From Corbicula japonica (lineage: Eukaryota; Mollusca; Bivalvia; Venerida; Cyrenidae), in assembly GCA_038501625.1 (NCBI GenBank), contig JAZAYU010000203.1, positions 186,001 through 250,000 of the forward strand: 64,000 nucleotides of DNA, written 5' to 3'. A program made the position numbers and the translations under genes. Below the pieces are notes generated by a model. The model saw nothing but the letters and a program-made list of their open reading frames with translations, did no database searches and had not been told where the DNA came from. Positions 35,801 through 47,500 of the stretch are shown piece after piece. Every line of letters begins with the position of its first letter. The first letter of the stretch is position 1.

Positions 35801-38800
35801 TTTTCAGATTATCGCCATTCTGTGATCAGCGGCGTATGGTCCCCAGATAACAGAATTAGTTTGCCCTAAATGAGAAAAGTGATGAAAAAGTGAAATGTGC
35901 ATATCAGGAATGGCCACATTCAGCTGACACAGCCTCTCCACACAGCCAAAAAGTAGAAGAAGAGAACATGGTATTACAATAATCAGTTTCAAAATATTTA
36001 ACGAAGTGAGAACGCGAGGGTATACTGCCTAAGAACGATTATTGGCAAAAAATCATTGGGGTTGAAGCCAGATTCTAGGGTGCACCAACCTCATACTTGC
36101 CCCAACATCATGAACAAACAGGTAAAATTTGTCTTAATGAAATAACTCCAACCCACCCATCAGCTCATCAATGATGCATACAAAAGCACACAAACATAAG
36201 AACTTATAACATTGCAAAGCCAAATGATTGGGCCCTCAATGACCTTACCGAGACCAGAGTACCTGGAGTAAAACAAGTAAGAACACGATAAAAGAAACAA
36301 ATCTGGCTTCTAGGTTCTTATAAAAGATTTAGAAGTCGCTAACTTTTTTACTGGATAGCATTTATGTTATATTCGGTACCTCTAATTATAAACAAGTATA
36401 AACATCCCACTTAACCAATGTTCTAACTACACCGATCATATTTTTTTAATTTGTCAGCAAGCATTTGGGATATACATTGCAAGCTTGAAATATAATAAGA
36501 TAAATAATTTTCCCTTCGTTGTATGAAAAAATTATAAAATTCTCTTCACACGTTTAAAAACCACTGACATTAAATCAAGGTAGGTGTAAAACAAAAGTGA
36601 CAAAATTGTCGGTAGTGGGTATATTCGCCGTTAAAGAAAATTCATATCTCATTGTTAAAATAAGGATTTTTTAGTAATTTTACACAATTCTATGCAAGTT
36701 TGCAATTATGCGATTTTTTAGTAGTTTCAAAGAAGATTTTCCAGAATTTTTGCCGGTTTCAGTATATTCTCTATACAAAAGCTACGGTTAATTTTGTGAC
36801 TTTTTGTTTTGCCCTCGCCTCGATTAAATGTCCTTGGTTTAAGAACGCACGGAGTGATTTCAATGGAAATTTAAGAAAAAGAAGTAAGAATGGGGCATCG
36901 TATTATGTTTCAAACTTGAAGACTGTATTCCGATTCTATGCGGAGAAATTTAAAAAAATGATTGTTGTAGTTAGAAATAGATGAAAAGTGAACTTTGAAA
37001 GCCACCGAACACGACAAATATGAAAATACTGCAGGCTCGGTTTGATTTAGCCTGTTAACGGGCAGTAATAGGAATGCATAATTCTACCCACGCCACCTAG
37101 CCCCGGGTTGAGCGCAACTCAGTAATTACACCAATAAATATTGAAATTTCGATCAATCCTAAACGATGGTATGTATATTGCGGTGAACATGGAACCTTTA
37201 ATAAGGTAATTTTAGATTAAGACCATTCCATGTTCAGCGGCGTATGGTCCCCAGATAAAAGAATGGGTTTGCCCTTAACGAGAAAACAATGGGCGGAACT
37301 AAACAGAATAGAATTTTGACAGGGGATCTTAGAATATAAATCCTGCATATCACAGACGACGCCAAAGGCAAAATTTAAAAAGCAGGAAGTACATCCTTGA
37401 TGTTATGTTCTTAATTTCCTAGCCAATGCTCGACGGAATTCAACAGAGCACGGGTGAAATTTTCAAAGGATACCAGTTTGGTAAGATTAGTGCAATATTT
37501 GTTCAGATGCTGATTTTTAAAAACAGTGTTTACATGTGGGCTTTACAAAATGGAGGTTTTGTTATTTACCTTGCTTCCGCTTATATAGTCGGGACACGAA
37601 TTTTCAGAGAACTTGGTATTTGATAGTTAATTCGGTGTGGATAGACTGATAACGATACCAATCTATCAAAACTAAACAGAAAATATGAGTTTTTGTAGTG
37701 TAGACCCTGTGTAGACCCTCGGGGCGGCCAGTTTATACACATTTTGGAGAAAACGGGGTCCGTCTTCCAAGCACCTGTGGTATTTATAACAAACAATAGG
37801 CGATTCAGTATTCTTCAAATAAATAGGAACAGCCGATTGATCTGTCTTATCTTTAAATATACTAGGAAGGTCAATAAAATCCATTCCTTTATTTAAAAAA
37901 GAAATTTTAAGGAAATGTCTTTGGTGGTCAGATTCCAAGTCAATGTGTGGCCTGAGAACATGCCGAGTATAACACTGAATAAGACTTGCAACCTAGTAAA
38001 ATGGATGGGTTCTTTATGACGATGTCGTCGGCTTCCTCATCACGTTTCTGCAGACTCGATATAGAAAGAGAAGCAAACCTAGATACTATGCATAGCGTGT
38101 CTGCCAGATTGTTTTAAAATAATATGTAGGTCGTGAATAGAACAACGAATACGTTATTTTCTTTTTATGTTTCCAATAGTTCTGCTTCCGTGCGACCTCG
38201 ATTTCTTTTATGTATTTCTAGCAATTCAAAGACGTCAAAATCAGGATTTTTAGAAATGTTGCCTTCCTGATAAATATTATAATTTAAATCAAGTGGGTAA
38301 GCGTTTGGGTTTTTTTAATCCATTTTTGTTCCGAAACGAGCCTTGCCCTGATTTTAAATGCTCTTGATGCAGCGCTGTCAAATGTAAGATTACATTATTA
38401 CAGCTTTTAACAACACCTCGAGGTACCTTGATGATTTGTTTAATATAGATAATAACCATTTTCTATCACTGGTTAATAAAATTTATCCTAAAGAACTAAA
38501 GCTTAATGAAGCGAACACTTCAGAAAAGAAAGACAACTTTCTTGGTCTAAATCTGTCCGATGAAAATGATTACCTCACTACAAAAATATGTGATATAACA
38601 GATAATTTTATTTTTAATATCATAGTTTTTTTTTCGATTTAGACGGCGATGTTTCTCGTGCAACATCTGACGGAGTCTCACAGCTTGTTCGCTTTTCTAA
38701 AGCTTGCAATGATGTTGATGATTTCAATGAACATAGTCTTTGCATAACAGAAAAACTTTTAAAACGAGGTTATCGGTATCAAAAACTAAGAAAAACTTTT

Positions 38801-40862
38801 TGAAAATTTTATCGCCGATACTCAGATTCAATTCAAAAATACGGATGCAGTTTAAAATCACTATTGTAACAAGGTATTTCACAAGCAGTTTTTATGGAGA
38901 TTTAATTTATATACCTAAGAAGATAAAAGGCAATGTTAATTTCATTCAGTTATTCGTAAAAACATCTGTAAATTTCAAAAAAAGATAACCAGCATGATAT
39001 TCTACAGCGCTCTGCAGGTCTGGTGATTAACCCATCTACCGTTGATCATTATGCTTGCCTCACATGTTCTTTTATAGATGTAATAGCACGGATAATTTCG
39101 TGTCTGTTTGCAATACATTAAGTACCATGTTTTATGCACTTCTGGCAAACAAAACATAATATGTACTTTGTCTTGTTACGGCTCAACACAGATTCTAAAT
39201 TTTGTAATGTTTTGAATATGTGCAGTAACAATATCACTCTAAGATTGAAGAAGTCAGTGTAAAAGCATAAGACTTAGTACTTTTAAGCTCTTCAGTTGGA
39301 ATATTAATATAATGTATGCGTCACACTATCATTCCATTATTTGAAGCCTTATCAGCAGGTGTTAAAACAAATCTGTTGTGAAAGTCTTGAATTTCCGTTT
39401 TCAAATGACGAAGGTTAAAACGAAGTCGAGTTGGTAATAAAGCTATGTTTCTTTTATAGAAAGATATACGAGTGTGAATTATTTTGAATATTTGTGGGTT
39501 TTTTCCAGTTAGAAAGAGCGTTAAGTTCAGCATGTTCTCGTTTGTACCAAAAATAGTTTAAAGACTCTGCAATTTCCGCACGACAGGTATTTAAGTCTAT
39601 GTCAGATGAAATTCTATATTTCGGACTTTTTGTATGGAAGCATATTTGCGCCACAACTTAACCATATAAAATAACGTGAAAAAAATGGAGAATTTCGCAA
39701 AACAAGTTTTTTTTTCGCGAAAACAGATAAATTACACACGAAAGAAATTAACATGAATTTATTCCTGATGATGCTCTAAATTGCCTCAACATAAAGATAA
39801 AGTATCCATGAAAACAATGGAGGATTTTAAGAAATCAGATTTATTTTCTCGAAAACAGATAACTTTTTTTCGCGAAAACATCTATTAGCTTCACGTTATT
39901 TTATGTGGTTAAGTTGTGGCACAAATATGCTTCCATAATTTTTAGATAACTGGCATATCTCGTGAACTTGTTACGCTTCCATGAAAAGTTATCTGTTTTT
40001 CGTTTCACGAAATTTGATTTCGTGAAATCTTCCATTATGTTCATACAAAAAAATCTTTTGTGAAATTTTCAAGGTTTCGTGAAAAGTTACGTGTTTTCGT
40101 GAAATCCTCCATTATTTACATGAAAAGTATTTACATGGAAACTTTATCTTTATGTTGTGGCAGTTTAAAGCACTAACAGAAATAAATTTGTGTTAACATA
40201 ACTTTTTTGTCGTGAAAATATGGAAGTTTTCGCAAAAAAAAACTTTTTTTGCGAAATCCTTCATTATTTTCATGTTATTTTATGTGGTTAAGTTGTGGCA
40301 CAAATATGCTTCCATATTTTTTAGATTAAATTACATATTATAAAGTCTTTGTTACCATTTAGATCCCTGACACTACGTGACCGGCAGGTTAATATCAAAA
40401 CTTTGAATTCGAACTATCTCATGATATTGGTTGCGGAGTTTTGAGTTTGAACAGTCTCATAATATTAGTATATATTGGCAAAGGTAATTATTTTACAATA
40501 TTTTAATATATTACCTTATTGCTTATTCCAAATTAATATTCATGATTTAAACTATGAGAGTGAAATGACGGAAGGAGTAATGCCTTAATTTGGGATAGGA
40601 TACATGCACTGACCGTTAAGTAAGGTGTTATCACATCCGTTTAGCTCCCGAAGTTGAATGGATACTTCATGCGGTTGTAAAGGTTGTATGTTATGGAACG
40701 AGACGGCAACGTTTGGCTGTGGTCCTGTACGTAGACGTTTCTTGAAGAAGGGTTTTATGCAGCACCAATAAATTACACATAAAACAATCGTTACCACTGG
40801 ATGAACTACCACGGCGATTACTGGCACCAAAATCACGCTAACATCAAAACTTATCATAGTGA
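32537..40862 (-). CDS. Membrane-anchored PARP 2 (short linker); join of 3 exons
   Basis: Paralogue of PARP 1. Coding exons on the minus strand: 40857-40614, 34862-34335 and 32808-32537, phase 1 introns, 1044 nt (347 aa). The N terminus MISFDVSVILVPVIAVVVHP continues one membrane helix shared with PARP 1 (HPVVTIVLCVIYW), then basic KPFFKKRLR and a non-repetitive linker. Catalytic motifs: FLFHGT (His about 215), FGKGIYMAE (Tyr about 245) and REFIVF (Glu about 321), so an H-Y-E ADP-ribosyltransferase is expected. The donor after the first exon is GTCAGT, weaker than the GTAAGC of PARP 1. No disabling change was seen. Confidence 0.78.
33090..33620. repeat. Tandem repeat, about 150-bp unit, in PARP 2 intron
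   Basis: Decayed counterpart of 2250-2960 (GGCTCAAGGTCAAAGG, TTTCATGAAACTT). Confidence 0.65.
34335..34862 (-). CDS. PARP 2 middle exon
   Basis: The acceptor GTTTTTGTTTCAG precedes it and the donor AG|GTTTGT follows. 528 nt. DNKLPWYWENRG, VYRVENAELFLKY, FLFHGT and FGKGIYMAENP. Confidence 0.88.
34863..35554. other. PARP 2 first coding intron, distal to catalytic exon
   Basis: No gene was seen. Confidence 0.4.
35555..35868. repeat. 300-bp direct repeat, left copy
   Basis: Shares CAGCGGCGTATGGTCCCCAG, GCGCAACTCA and ACACGACAAATATG blocks with 36985-37280. Confidence 0.7.
35870..36290 (-). mobile_element. Penelope-like element 3' fragment (copy g)
   Basis: Reverse match from CCAGGTACTCTGGTCTCGG to TGGCCATTCCTGATATGCAC. 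It lies between the two 300-bp repeats. Confidence 0.65.
36985..37280. repeat. 300-bp direct repeat, right copy
   Basis: See 35555-35868; about 80% similar by eye. Confidence 0.7.
37670..38300 (-). mobile_element. Penelope-like element ORF fragment, N-terminal part
   Basis: The reverse frames read NISKNPDFDVFELLEIHKRN, then HFLKISFLNKGMDFIDLPSI and SPIVCYKYHR, resembling the amino part of Penelope-like RT proteins abundant in molluscs. Decayed. Confidence 0.5.
38380..39080 (+). mobile_element. Penelope-like RT fragment, C-terminal part
   Basis: NNTSRYLDDLFNIDN (an RT YLDD box), NKIYPKELKLNEANTSEKKD and NFLGLNLS, then broken frames down to QHDILQRSAG and STVDHYACL. The same C terminus starts copies c and k, linking the dispersed repeats to this RT family. 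Confidence 0.65.
39321..39631 (-). mobile_element. Penelope-like element ORF fragment, middle part
   Basis: Reverse frames contain CRAEIAESLNYFWYKRE, LRHLKTEIQDFHNRFVLTPA and ADKASNNG. The order of the pieces at 37670-39631 is not colinear, so the locus is rearranged. Confidence 0.55.
39632..40316. mobile_element. TA-flanked foldback/MITE cluster
   Basis: TATGGAAGCATATTTGYGCC opens at 39635 and its inverse GGCACAAATATGCTTCCATA closes at both about 39938 and 40315. Internal TTTCGTGAAA and TCGCGAAAACAGATAA motifs repeat in both senses. The TA flanks suit a Tc1/mariner-type element. It splits a Penelope-like fragment. Confidence 0.6.
40614..40862 (-). CDS. PARP 2 membrane-anchor exon
   Basis: The acceptor TTTTTTTTCAG precedes it, with the ATG at 40857. 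If the GTCAGT donor at 40613 is unused, the frame ends at 40585 after CMYPIPN. Confidence 0.7.
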
Positions 40863-42345
40863 CTGAAAAAAAAGGAAAAAATATTTATATACATTTTGAA
40901 ATTTATAGTAATTTATAATATTTACACCAATAACTGTTACAATGATTAACAGTACTTTATTATTACAAAAATAAAATATTTACAAGATTAATTGTAGTAT
41001 TCAAATGTAAATTCATTGATTGTTTAAAACATACATAATTCTTAAAAGATGGACATTTAAGCAGAGTCGTAGCTGTAGGTTTCATTTAATAACCAAACTT
41101 AGGCAAATTATTTGAAAGCCGTATTACTATACAACCTCATATTTTTAATACAAAGCACAGTGGCAAAAGTAATATTTTTACAAAATTTTCTAATATGTTA
41201 CCTTATTGTAAATTCCAAAATTATATTCCTGATTTGAATTAAATAGCAGGAAATAGAATCTTAAATCTTAAAATTAATTTTCTTATCTTTTTTTTTTCAG
41301 CAGTTCGTGTTCTTCTAATTTGTATGACTCCTATTTCAAAATAAATAACAATTATTTGTCCTTATTTTTTATTTTTTATATGATGTTGGCTTACGCCAAA
41401 GAACAGGATCAATCAAACACTATTTTCATACTCGTCTTGGTTTCAAACTTGTATTCTATTACAAGTGTAGATATTTTAAAATAACAATACTAATTATATT
41501 CCATATGGCTGATTCAATAGTTTGTTGAAGGGATCAACCCTAACCCTGACATCTGTAGTTTTCAATATAAATCTGTTGTACTGTAAACATGCATATATCT
41601 GATTATAAGTGTAGATCATCATGTCGTAATGTTTATGTTGCTTCATTAATTGTTGGAGCTGCAATTTGTCTTCATTTAAGTTTTCCAAGATAATGGCTCG
41701 AAACTTTAAAAAAAGGCAAACATTATTTTTCATTAGTTGTGACTCAATATTACTCAGTCTGTTCTGTTTTGGAGATTAATGGGGTCAGGCAGGGCTTTTT
41801 CCACAGTTATGAATATATTGGTATGAAAATTTAACATTGTGTTTAACATCAAACGTAGATTAGTCTAACAAACACTTCATGTGGCCCTCTACATAGATTT
41901 TAGAGTTTTCTTAAATTTCTCAATGTTTTATAGGATTTATATGCTTTGAAATTACTGACCTTAATATTTTGAAGATATTGTAACCGGAGTGTCTAACCGT
42001 CGCCGCACTTAAGATAGACTCTTACGGTAGGGTAGAGGGATTTTGGACAATCAGAATTGAACCATATTTAACAAAATTACCAGAAGTAACCACAATTAAA
42101 ACGTTTAAACACTTTTATTGCAAGTAAAGCAATGCTAGCAAAGAATGAAAATTTAACTTGTGTTATCAAATGTTTAAATACTGACTTGTTGTTATTGAAA
42201 CCATTTGCCACGAAAATTAAAAGTGAAGTTTACTATAGTTATTAAATGTTAAAGACGGCGTTGTTGTTATTGAAATCACTATGTCCACATGGATAAAACG
42301 ATTGTTACGTCGGATCTGCAGGTAAGGAAATAAATTGCAAGTATT
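40863..42345. other. Spacer between PARP 2 and tetraspan B
   Basis: AT-rich. An 80-codon minus-strand frame (41494-41733) has no recognised motif. Nothing else was seen. Confidence 0.4.
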
Positions 42346-42349
42346 ACCA

Positions 42350-43110
42350 CAAATGCACCTTGTTTTGTACGGATTGGAACGGTTTATACGGAGTTTTGCT
42401 GCTAATTGATGCTGGTTCGGTCAACTCGTACGGATTTTTAACGCTGTTATGGATTTGTCCAATACTATAGACATCAGTAATTTGATGAGCTTCTATATTT
42501 TCATAACTGTTCCGCTGTGCGGAAATAATGTGCGGATATTCTGTACGGATTTTCTGTGCGGATCCGTACAGCATGTACGGATTTACACACTTGTATGGAT
42601 TTATAAGACTTGTACAAATTTATAACACTTGTATGGACTTGTCCAATACAAAAGACATCAGTAGTTTGACGAGCTTCTATTACTTCCAAAACTGTTCATC
42701 TGTACGGATTTTCTGTACGGATCCGTACAACAGCTTATACGGATTATACCACCTGTACGGATTTATAACACTTGTACGTATTAATAATGCTTGTATGGAT
42801 TTGTCCAATCTCAAAGATCTCAGTAGTTGGATGAGCTTCAGAATCTATTACTTTCAGAACTGTTTCCCTGTATCCGGATTTTCTGTACGGATTTTCTGTA
42901 CAAGAGCTTGTACAAATTATAAGACTTGTACAGATTTACAACACTTGTACGGATTTACATCACTTGTACGGATTTGTCCAATCCAAAAGGCATCAGTAGT
43001 TAGATGAGCTTCTATTATTTTCAAAACTGTTCCTTTTTACGGATTTTCTGTGCGGAAGTTTTGTGCGGATCCTTACACTTGTACGGATTTTGTTTTATGG
43101 TGACCTAATG
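42350..43110. repeat. GTACGGAT array: about 165-bp higher-order tandem repeat, 4 copies
   Basis: Units share GGATTTGTCCAATNC, GACATCAGTAG, GATGAGCTTCTATTA and clusters of CTTGTACGGATTT. A perfect palindrome, TGTACGGATCCGTACA, is at 42714-42729, with a near copy at about 42555-42570. Confidence 0.85.
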
Positions 43111-44374
43111 TGCCGATCCAGCGGCTGGGAAGCTGCTGACTGAATGATTCTCGCAGTATTTACAAACTTTTGCGCATTAATCTTGTACGGCAAAATTCCC
43201 TTGTGCGGAATTTTCAAAACCATAATCGGCCACTCAGAATGCTGTATGGATTACGCTAACCAATGGAAAAAAGTGCTGTCAAAGAACTCCAGTGTTCGTG
43301 CGTGATGCATGAGTAAATAGATCCGTACACGATCCGTACAAACCTGATTTCAAAGTAAAGAAGCAATATTATTGAAAACCATCGAATGTCTAATACTCAG
43401 CAGCAGAAGTAGTTCAAACTGGGTATTACTGTAATTAAAATAAATTGCGCTCATTTCGTGTCGTCTGTATCAAGAAGAACATGTTTCCGTACAACAACTT
43501 GTCAAAATATTTATAGGCCTGCTGCTCGAATCACAACTGAAATTATTCCGGATAAACACGCACTCTTTTGAAACTCTTTTCAAAGGTAAATCAGTGAGAA
43601 TTATGAATTATAACTTCTGTGCAGCAATTAAACTTACATATTGTATTTTAGTATATTATCGCGACCTGGCAATCCGCTCAAGGCATTTTTTCGAGCCTTG
43701 TATTTAAAGTTTTAAAGCAACCTATGTCCTAGAATGTTCATCTAGTTATCTAGAATGTTGCTTGATACTGGAATAATCCGGGAATAGCTGTTAATGACAT
43801 AACAGGTTCATCCTGTTACAATATGATAAGAATCAAGAAAAAATATTAACCGCACAACCCACTAGACGAAGCAATTTTGTGGGGGTATTTACCACCTAGT
43901 TAAACTGAGTACAGCACTGAAATTGAAATTCGACATGCTGGTGGTACATTGATTTTAAACTAAATATGTATCACGTACCGGCACTTGAAAGTGACTAGAG
44001 ATAACATCAATTTATGGGCGCATTATTGTCTATTATTAACTCTTGTAATGTAAATATTTTACTTAAAATTCACTGCAAAAACTTGAAATCACCTTTATTG
44101 CTAGCTAATTAAAGAAACATTTTTTTTTCAAGCCAGAAAACTAGTTCAAGAAAAATTATAATTAAAGCTATTTAATGTTGTTTTTAACTTTGTTCTTAAA
44201 CTTGTTTGCAATATTTAGTGATATCACTGTTTAGGATTACATAGTCTTTAATATCACTGTTTTCGTTTTTTTTAAATAGCGATCAAAATTCATTATTATA
44301 GTTATTATAGTTATTTTTAGCAGTTTCTTTAATTTTCGTAATCCTTTGATTTCGAATCTTGTGTGAGTTATTAC
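43111..44374. other. Spacer downstream of tetraspan B
   Basis: Scattered GATCCGTACA motifs continue to about 43345. No gene was seen. Confidence 0.4.
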
Positions 44375-44523
44375 TCAAATACGGCAACGCTTGCAACGGG
44401 TAAAACACAAGTATAAAAATGCAAATGCAAATGGCCAGGAACATGATCCGTAGACCATAAGGGACCAGCCAACCACATCAAAACCTAATAGAAGAATACA
44501 TTGCCAGAATGCTGCCAGAAGCT
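44375..44523 (-). CDS. Tetraspan B coding exon 4
   Basis: The acceptor CTTTTTTCAG precedes it. LLAAFWQCILLLGFDVVGW and a final helix end in RCKRCRI and stop. Confidence 0.75.
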
Positions 44524-47500
44524 CTGAAAAAAGTAGAAAATATAAATAAATCACATGTGTAGATAGATAATGATTATACATGTAGAAGTTTAAATAAAAT
44601 TATATCGCCAAAGTAGAACGTTGTTTGTACTTCGTTACATCACACAATTCCTGACGAAAAAATATTTAAGGTAACCCTTTTGATTCAAATTTTTAGAATG
44701 AGATATTTAAAAAAGCATCCAAAACATATAAAGCATTTGATCAAAACAGCAAAAAAGGTTTTGATGTTATATTTCTGTTCAATTATAAAATACGTCAGAG
44801 ATAGTGGCAAATAGTTGTTAGTAGTTATAAAAATAGCAGCTTTCCCAATACATGTTTACGATGACAATAGTCAAAATGTCAGTACTAGTTTTCATAGATC
44901 TAATTATAAAAATAAACAAATTATAAACAATGTAAATGCCTTGCATTGGAATAAAAACGAAGCGAAAACGCAAATTCTATAACCCTACAAATTGATAATT
45001 CTATAATTTCACTTCCTTGTAGCGCATTTGTGCAGTGTTACGTATAAGCTATCCGTTTAACATTTAAAGGGTGGTCCCTGCTAGCTTAATCGATAGCGTT
45101 GTCGGAATTGCAAGGCTTGGTGTATTCGCCGTGACGGTGCGGGCTCGCTTCAAGTAGAGGCTATATCATATTAAATTGTCGTCGTATGACGGATGATACA
45201 TACAAACTATGTATCTAATCATTTTTAAGATAATATATACGGATGGTGACCCGCTAAGCACGAGACTTGATATCGGCATATATAGCAGTCGAAAGAACAT
45301 AAAAGCATAAGCAGTATTTCCATTGCTGTAAGAATCGTATAAATAGATAGTTCATTATCAAATAACCGTAGAGTAGAAGTCCCTTTTTTATATATTATGA
45401 TAAAGTGAATAAAAACGTGTCTTGAAACAAATACTTACGTGCAAATGTAAAACCGACAAAAAATATATTCCAATCAAGCATGAAGTTCCCATTAGAGGAC
45501 AACTGCTGGTAGGCTGATGTAAACAAAAACACGGATGTCACTAACGTTATCATTAACGACGCCAAACAAAAGCCAAATACCACTGGGATGTTTGAAGCTA
45601 TAAAAGTTAAAAAAAATCTTTATGAAAATGAGATTACTTGTTTAATGTCACTTCAATTATATTCATTTTGAAAAGTTATGTGAAGGCTACTTTTTTATAA
45701 AAAAAGTTGGATAATAAAAAGGGTCCAGTTTTTAGGTTACCATGACTTCAAAATTTAGAATACTTCTTTGTTCCATTTAAACTAAACTTTGTGATCAGTG
45801 GATAAAATCTGGTCTGGAAAAGATTTCGCTGAACATTAAAAAGAATTCTAACACGACGTTCCTAATTCGACGTTTTTCCCATTGAATTTACAGTGATTTA
45901 TCAAACGATAAATAACCGCGCGTAGGTACGGCTATTCCGTAAATACTGGTCGGAAAATATCATCACGTGACAATTTTATTTTTGGCTAGGATTTAAGTTC
46001 CCGCATTCAAGATAGCACATAATACGCGAAATTTACCAGCCCGTAATATGATGATACCAGAGTAATAGAATAATATTATTTTTTATATTTAAATAAAACA
46101 CTAAAATTATTTTCCGCGTGTTAATGGCAACATTAGGGTGACGTTAACGCGCCATTTTAACGGCGTCACGTCATTTCCGTTGTTAATATGTTATTCCCTA
46201 ATGAAGGTATTAAACTGTTGGAATGAGAAATAGGGTTCGAACAATGACTGGAGAGTGCTAGATGCGCGGTTGGATTGACATGTATTTAAGTTTGTTATTC
46301 AATATATGAATTATTACAAGTTTTAGCTTTCCAAAAAGCTAGTCGGTCATTAGTATGACATTCTAACTAAAGACGGCTCTGAAGTGTAAACTTCTCTAGA
46401 AAATTGTCGTTAGAATGTTGGTATTTATTTAGAATTTCCGCCCTGTCATAAATATGATCGCTCTCGTCACACGTTTTTGTTTCGATTTTTAATGATCATC
46501 ATCATGTTAAATTCATTGTATGACAGTGCTTATCATTGTCCCAGCAAGCACAGGTATTTCGGGCCAATATAGGCTTGCTGATATCAGTTTATGTTGTTGG
46601 TCCGATATATTCCCGATATAAGCATCCAACTGTATAGTGCAATTATATTGTGAAAATATGTTCCGTTCTATATTTTATTGATATTTGCCATATTTTCCGT
46701 CAAATTTTAGCGTCAATTTCTCATACTAATTCTCATTTTAAAAAGTCGGATCTTTCAATATCGGCCCAATTGCGGTGTGATATACGAACGTACATCCAAT
46801 GATCGACAACTCTGCGGGGAGGGTGTCAGATACAGAAATGAAGAAGACACGTTGGAAACCGGCAATTTTATGGTCTATATTTATTTTTAAAATTCGATCT
46901 AGTAAAAAAAATTAATATTGTGAAATTATTCGGACAAAAGATGTTGAACTTTTAATTAGTTTATTCTCTTCATTCACTTCGCGAATAGCTGCGACGTATG
47001 CAACACGAAATTTAAAATCGAAATACTTTCAGTGATTTACTGGATAATTGCCAGTAAGCTTTGAAATTACACTAAATTATTTATTGTATTATTTTCAGTC
47101 ATTTTTTCCGTTTTATTATGTTACATTAAATTTTGCAGTAAATGTGCTGGCACATCAGTTTTCAATTGTCACAATTTTTCGCGACTTTGTTCTATGCAAA
47201 ATCAAAATAGGATTAGATAAAGTTTATTTAACGATTAAAGATCTTAGATGAGCCAGGTAAAAAGATCACATTTTATCTGATTTTTTGAATCATTGTGTAA
47301 ATTTTTGCAAGACTGACTGTGCAGGGGAAAATGCTCTTTTCTAGAGCCGATAATGAAATTTGAAGCCAAGCTGATATAGAAATCTGATGATGGGTCGATA
47401 TAGAAATCTGATGATGGGTGGATATGAAAATCTGATGATGGGTCGATATAAAAATCTGATGACGGGCCAATATAAAAATCTGATGATGGGCCGATGTCGA

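Noticed and set aside
41494..41733. A 79-codon minus-strand frame in the PARP 2-tetraspan B spacer
   Set aside because: Low-complexity AT-rich coding, no motif, no counterpart in unit 1.
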